Source: an uncultured Devosia sp.
Lineage (GTDB): Bacteria; Pseudomonadota; Alphaproteobacteria; Rhizobiales; Devosiaceae
Length of the DNA stretch: 64,000 nt
NCBI RefSeq assembly: GCF_946479885.1
Contig: NZ_CAMLHM010000014.1
Span: 1 to 64,000, forward strand
Reading direction: 5' to 3'
Both the position numbers and the translations under genes were made by a program. Of the stretch, positions 60,436 through 64,000 are shown piece after piece. The notes below the pieces were generated by a model. The model was not told where the DNA came from, did not search any database, and saw only the letters and a list, made by a program, of their open reading frames with translations. Positions within the stretch are counted from its first letter, which is position 1, and every line of letters starts with the position of its first letter.

Positions 60436-61485
60436 ATGCTGACTTTCCTCTCCGAAATCATCTCGCCCTATTGGGGACCGGCGCGGCTTTTTGCCTTCTA
60501 TCCGGTGCTGGCGACTGTGGGCGCGTTGCTGTCGGCAATGCTGTCGCTGCTGGTGCTGCCGCGGGTGTGGCATGTGCTGACGACCGACAAGGGCCGCGCA
60601 CATGCCGTCAAGGCCGAAGAGAGCGTCGGCAAGCCAGTGGGCGTAGGGCTCTTCGTCGTGCTCATCACGGTAGGCGTGCTGCTAATCTGCCTGCCATACG
60701 ATCCGCAGCTGTATTTCTGCCTTGGCGCGATGCTGATCGCCTCCTGTGTGGGTTATCTCGACGACAGGAAGCCTGGTGGCCTGAGTGAGCTGACGCTGGG
60801 CCTTACCGACCTGGCGATATCACTCTTCGTCTGCATCGTGCTGATGAATGGTGAGAATGCCCATGTATGGCTGCCTTTCACCTCGGCGCAACTGACCCTG
60901 CCGTGGTGGGGTGGTGTGTTGCTCTATACGCCAGTGATGTGGTTGTGCATTAACGCGGTCAATTGTAACGACGGCGTCGACGGTGTCTCGGGTACGCTGT
61001 CGTCATTCACCATTTGCGTACTGGGCTTCATCCTCTATTTCGTCGTCGGTGACGTCGCCAACGCGCGATATCTGCTGATCCCCTACAATCCGGACGCCGT
61101 GAGCTGGGCGCTGGCGGCGGCGGTGTTCTGCGGCGCCATCCTTGGCTATCTGTGGCACAATGCACCACCCAGCGCGGCGTTGATGGGGGATGCCGGGTCA
61201 CGCCCGATTGGTCTGTTCGTGGGCATGTGCGTGGTGGCTACCGGTAATCCGGCCATGGTCTTCTTCGTCGGTGCGCTGCTGCTGTTCAACGGTGCGACAG
61301 GGCTGGTCAAGGTTGCGCTGATGCGGCTGTTCGGCTGGCGGGTTCTCAGCTCGATTCGCTTTCCGTTCCACGACCATGCGCGCAAAAATCTCAACTGGTC
61401 GAACTCACAGGTGCTGCTGCGCTTCCTGCTCATCCACGTGGCCAGCATCTGGGTATTGGTGATCCTGCTGATCAAGGTGCGCTAG
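60436..61485 (+). CDS. MraY-like polyprenyl-phosphate glycan-1-phosphate transferase
   Basis: 349-residue polytopic membrane protein (about nine to ten helices) of the MraY/WecA superfamily, which moves a sugar-phosphate from a nucleotide sugar onto polyprenyl phosphate. Catalytic motifs are visible: GYLDDRKPGGL (DDxxK-like), INAVNCNDGVDGVSGTLS (the NxxNxxDGxDG-type loop), GDAGSRPIGLFVG, and a basic C-terminal loop RFPFHDHARKNLNWSNSQ replacing the canonical HHH. It is close to MraY (about 360 residues) but differs in NCNDGVDG and the HDHARKNL loop and lies outside any mur/fts cluster, so a paralogue for a surface polymer or a specialised wall step is likely. Start ATG 60436. Confidence 0.87.
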   Translation: MLTFLSEIISPYWGPARLFAFYPVLATVGALLSAMLSLLVLPRVWHVLTTDKGRAHAVKAEESVGKPVGVGLFVVLITVGVLLICLPYDPQLYFCLGAMLIASCVGYLDDRKPGGLSELTLGLTDLAISLFVCIVLMNGENAHVWLPFTSAQLTLPWWGGVLLYTPVMWLCINAVNCNDGVDGVSGTLSSFTICVLGFILYFVVGDVANARYLLIPYNPDAVSWALAAAVFCGAILGYLWHNAPPSAALMGDAGSRPIGLFVGMCVVATGNPAMVFFVGALLLFNGATGLVKVALMRLFGWRVLSSIRFPFHDHARKNLNWSNSQVLLRFLLIHVASIWVLVILLIKVR

Positions 61486-61690
61486 GTAGGATCGGCTGCC
61501 CTACTCTGGAGTCTCGGCGACGACGGTGCTCGGCCTCAATCTCGTCCCGCGTCAATTTCACCACGGCGGCCCCTAGTCTCGGCCAACCTAGCTGGGGTTG
61601 CCGGGGAATTTCTTGTCGGTCTGGTTCGGGTCGTTCCGCGGCGATTTCTGCCCTCGATCGTCAGAACACGAACTTGCCGTTCCGGTTCTT
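61486..61690. other. Gene-poor intergenic stretch
   Basis: About 205 bases between the convergent MraY-like and GH43 genes. I see no ORF with a ribosome site, no strong hairpin with T-run and no known repeat; a few GC-rich palindromes only. Confidence 0.5.
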
Positions 61691-63295
61691 TCAGTCACTC
61701 GGCTGAGGCTGTCCGGTCTGGCTGGCGACCGCGTAGCTGAAGCGACCGAAATCCGCGTAGCCTTCGCCTGCCGACGTGCCCCCGCAGGTGAACAGGCCAA
61801 CCCGATCACCTCGATAGTGTCCCCATTTGAGCTGGAAGGCGCTGCCCGCTGGAGCAAACGCCTGGCCATCGACACTGTAAGCAAAGCTAGCGGTTCCCGC
61901 ATCAGTCCAGCTCGATGAGAGCCAGATTTTCCTGTTGCCGTCGGACGGCAAGGCGAGTGTCGCGGCCGGTTCCTCGCCTGTCCGAACGATCAAGCGCTGG
62001 CCGCTCCGATAGGTCTCGACCTCGATAGAGGCGAACTCGCGCGACGCATGGCACAATCCGGCGCGCTGCCCCTGAACCATCCCGTCGTATTGGAGGCACA
62101 CCCGGACCTCGTTGCGTGCTGTGCGCCAGGCCCGCTGGCTGAGGACGTTGCTGATGCCCGTGAAGTCCGGCCTCGCCGGCGGAGACGAGCGTAGGCGCAA
62201 CCAGCCGGGTCGAGCCGACAGACTCCATGCTTCGGCACGCGGGGCATGGTTCCACTCCCATTCGGGACGCAGCGTGGGGTGCGTGAAATCGTCGGGCATC
62301 TCGGGAGGTTGGGCGCCCAGGGCGTTGGCGGGTTCCCTGGACCGCCAGACCATGTTGCCGATCCCGTCGGGGCCAGGCTGGCCAATAATCGGCCATTTGT
62401 CGCGCCACGAGACCGGCAACAGGCACAGCGCTCGACCTTCCCAATCTCCGGTGCCCTGGTGCGTCAGGAACCACCAGTCCCCGTCGCCGTCGGTAAGAAA
62501 GGCACCCTGGTTCGGCTCCTTGTCGCGCCTGGGATCGACGTGGTTCAGTTGCGCCTTCTCCGCCTCCGCGAGTTCCGGCAGGGTCGCAGCGCGCTTGCAC
62601 ATCGCTACGCGGCCTTCTGCCTTCACTTCGCTGAAGAAGAGATAGAAGAGGCCCCCTATCCGATAGAGCTTGCTCGCTTCCGCGCCGGGCCCCCGTTCTA
62701 TCGGAATGGCGGATTCGAGGTCGATCGACCGGCCGTCGGATGACATGCGGTACAGGAAGATCGTGTACATCCGCGGATCGTCAGGATCGCCCGCGAAACG
62801 AGTCATTACCAACCAAGACTGGCCCTCCTCCCAGAAGGGGCAGGGATCGTCGTGACCTGGCACGCCCCAAAGGCAATGCGGCTCGTCCCATGGCCCCTCC
62901 GCCGTTGCCGACGAGGTCATGAACAGCCCGGTATCGGGGGTCGTGAAGAAGACATAGAGACGGCCGCCGTGCTGCCGAAGCGCGCCGGCCCACACGCCGC
63001 GACCATACCGCGCCATCGCCTGCCCGCCCAGCAATGGATCCAATGTGGACACGTCCGCGATTGCATGTCCAACCACGCGCCAATTGACTAGGTCACCGGA
63101 GCGCAGAATCGCCATGCCCGGCGACCCATGGAGCGTGGAACTGATCGCGACATACTCCGCACCGACCTGAATGGCGTCGATATCGGAGAAGTCGGCGGGA
63201 ACGATCGGGTTAACGAAAGTGCCGTCGCCCTGACTGCCCCATAACCCGTTAAGTTCATTAGGCCTGATGGGAATGGCCGAAGTGGTGGGCGTCAT
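61691..63295 (-). CDS. Glycoside hydrolase family 43 protein
   Basis: 534 residues, no signal peptide, so probably cytoplasmic. The five-blade beta-propeller is recognisable by FVNPIVPADFSDIDAIQVG (catalytic base Asp), GHDDPCPFWEEGQSWLV (pKa-modulating Asp) and ERGPGAEASKLYR (general acid Glu). The C-terminal ~200 residues (FTHPTLRPEWEWNHAPRAEAWSL onward, ENRKIWLSS-like, GDRVGLFTCGG) form the concanavalin-like beta-xylosidase C-terminal domain. Activity is probably on short xylo- or arabino-oligosaccharides delivered by importers such as the chvE system. The start region uses TTA and CTT codons unlike its neighbours, a possible sign of transfer. Substrate is inferred. Confidence 0.9.
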   Translation of the reverse strand: MTPTTSAIPIRPNELNGLWGSQGDGTFVNPIVPADFSDIDAIQVGAEYVAISSTLHGSPGMAILRSGDLVNWRVVGHAIADVSTLDPLLGGQAMARYGRGVWAGALRQHGGRLYVFFTTPDTGLFMTSSATAEGPWDEPHCLWGVPGHDDPCPFWEEGQSWLVMTRFAGDPDDPRMYTIFLYRMSSDGRSIDLESAIPIERGPGAEASKLYRIGGLFYLFFSEVKAEGRVAMCKRAATLPELAEAEKAQLNHVDPRRDKEPNQGAFLTDGDGDWWFLTHQGTGDWEGRALCLLPVSWRDKWPIIGQPGPDGIGNMVWRSREPANALGAQPPEMPDDFTHPTLRPEWEWNHAPRAEAWSLSARPGWLRLRSSPPARPDFTGISNVLSQRAWRTARNEVRVCLQYDGMVQGQRAGLCHASREFASIEVETYRSGQRLIVRTGEEPAATLALPSDGNRKIWLSSSWTDAGTASFAYSVDGQAFAPAGSAFQLKWGHYRGDRVGLFTCGGTSAGEGYADFGRFSYAVASQTGQPQPSD

Positions 63296-63444
63296 GGACG
63301 AATACCTGCAACTGCGTCTTTATCGGACGTATGCTGCCTTAGGAAACTCCGTCGGCAATCGGTCCAGTTCGCTCCTAAGGCTGACGTTAGGAAGCATACC
63401 CTTGGACGTCAATCCGCCTGATCCTGCCGCATGGGGACGCTTCC
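63296..63444. other. Short intergenic region
   Basis: 149 bases between the GH43 start and the GrpB-like gene stop, less GC-rich than surrounding sequence. It should hold the GH43 promoter (minus strand), but I could not pick out clear hexamers. No repeat or hairpin seen. Confidence 0.45.
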
Positions 63445-64000
63445 TCAATCGCCTGGTGGTTGGGTCCAGCCGATGCGGGTCGCCCATTCCTCGGCGCCAT
63501 CCATGATGATGTCGAAGACCGGGTCCTTGATGTCGTAATAGGCCTCGACATCGTCGGGAAAGCGTAGCGCCAGCTGGCGCTTGACCTGGGCATAGGCCTG
63601 GGCGGCGACCGGGTGGGCGCGCAGGAAGTCGCGGCAGAGCAGGGGATAGCGCTGGTTGAAGCGGCCTTTCTCTCTGACATGGATATGGGCGGCCCGGCCG
63701 GTGCTCTTGAAGAACAGCTTGGTCAGGTCGGCATCGGGCAGGTCCATGCCCGGCGGACAATGATCGCCGGTGCCGGTCATGATGCGCTGGATGAAGCCGA
63801 GCGCGACGATGCCGGCGGCGTCGACCAGGCCGAGGCTGTCGACGCTGACCTGGACGTCGATCACATCCTTGGCGGCGAGGCCGGGAACGGCGGTGGAGCC
63901 GATGTGATGGACGACCGAACCCGCGGGCACGACCGGGGCAAGGCGCGCCCTGAGCGCCCGGTAGTCATCCGGCCAGGCAGGATTGGGGGGATGAATCTCG
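63445..64000 (-). CDS. GrpB/UPF0157 family protein (partial at window end)
   Basis: The frame is open through the window edge on the minus strand, so the N-terminus is missing (upstream codons read EIHPPNPAWPDDYRALRARL, the typical YDPxWP-type start region of the family). It continues with VVHHIGSTAVPGLAAKDVIDVQVSV and DADLTKLFFKSTGRAAHIHV and ends in IIMDGAEEWATRIGWTQPPGD. The HIGSTAVPGL motif marks the UPF0157/GrpB nucleotidyltransferase-like superfamily; the biological role is unproven. GTG 63930 is not the true start because family sequence continues before it. Confidence 0.88.
   Translation of the reverse strand, partial: EIHPPNPAWPDDYRALRARLAPVVPAGSVVHHIGSTAVPGLAAKDVIDVQVSVDSLGLVDAAGIVALGFIQRIMTGTGDHCPPGMDLPDADLTKLFFKSTGRAAHIHVREKGRFNQRYPLLCRDFLRAHPVAAQAYAQVKRQLALRFPDDVEAYYDIKDPVFDIIMDGAEEWATRIGWTQPPGD

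Noticed and set aside
61588..61918. Short frames in both directions at the end of the GH43 gene
   Set aside because: They overlap the coding end of GH43, lack ribosome sites and match no family.

Overview
This window is about 64 kb of a GC-rich chromosome from an alphaproteobacterium. A Hyphomicrobiales (Rhizobiales) member close to Devosia is the best guess. The reasons are a PhyR-NepR-EcfG general stress response locus, several HWE/HisKA_2 histidine kinases, a chvE-gguAB type sugar transporter, a smo/mtlK polyol operon, and many short GC-rich intergenic repeats of the kind common in this order. The genus is inferred; no rRNA marker is present, and I saw no tRNA, CRISPR array, insertion sequence or prophage.

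Layout. 0-7.6 kb: end of the 2-oxoglutarate dehydrogenase operon (sucA partial, sucB), small unrelated genes, then lpdA (E3). 7.6-13.7 kb: a TRAP transporter with a FadR-type GntR regulator and kduI, kduD and kdgF, an import and breakdown unit for (unsaturated) hexuronates of the pectin type. 13.7-16.7 kb: an M15-like protein, a TRIC-type channel, a DUF4326 protein and mannonate dehydratase (uxuA), the last again hexuronate metabolism. 16.8-23.1 kb: signalling genes (hybrid kinase, DivK-like receiver, GGDEF-EAL protein behind a perfect CtrA box) and an orphan alpha-oxoamine synthase. 23.2-28.0 kb: a polar amino-acid ABC transporter operon carrying an AstE/AspA-like hydrolase and a thiamine-binding-type protein.

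28.2-39.0 kb: a general stress response (GSR) island with phyR, nepR, ecfG, three HWE/HisKA_2 kinases, a receiver whose phospho-acceptor Asp is replaced by Glu, a Crp/Fnr regulator, a lipid kinase and five small membrane proteins. I find six exact EcfG-type promoters (GGAAC-N16/17-CGTT) and one near-exact one here, each in front of a gene or operon. They link the core regulators, two kinases and the small membrane proteins into one local regulon. Three of the small genes (52-54 codons) are easily missed.

39.0-45.8 kb: the transglutaminase / circularly permuted ATP-grasp-alpha-E / DUF2126 trio, a conserved but biochemically obscure set proposed to make or modify peptides. 45.9-55.0 kb: a polyol operon (smoE-F-G-K-like ABC transporter, mtlK, pentulose kinase, SorC/DeoR-type regulator) with a repeat element at four of its five junctions downstream of the binding-protein gene. 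55.1-60.3 kb: a GntR regulator with palindromic operators and chvE-mmsA-mmsB, preceded by a possible 52-codon leader ORF. 60.4-64 kb: a MraY-like transferase outside any cell-wall cluster, a cytoplasmic GH43 glycosidase and a partial GrpB/UPF0157 gene.

Overall, the window pairs plant-derived carbohydrate use (hexuronates, polyols, pentoses/monosaccharides, xylan/arabinan oligomers) with a stress-signalling hub. In all four solute-binding-protein transport operons, a stem-loop or repeat directly follows the binding-protein gene.
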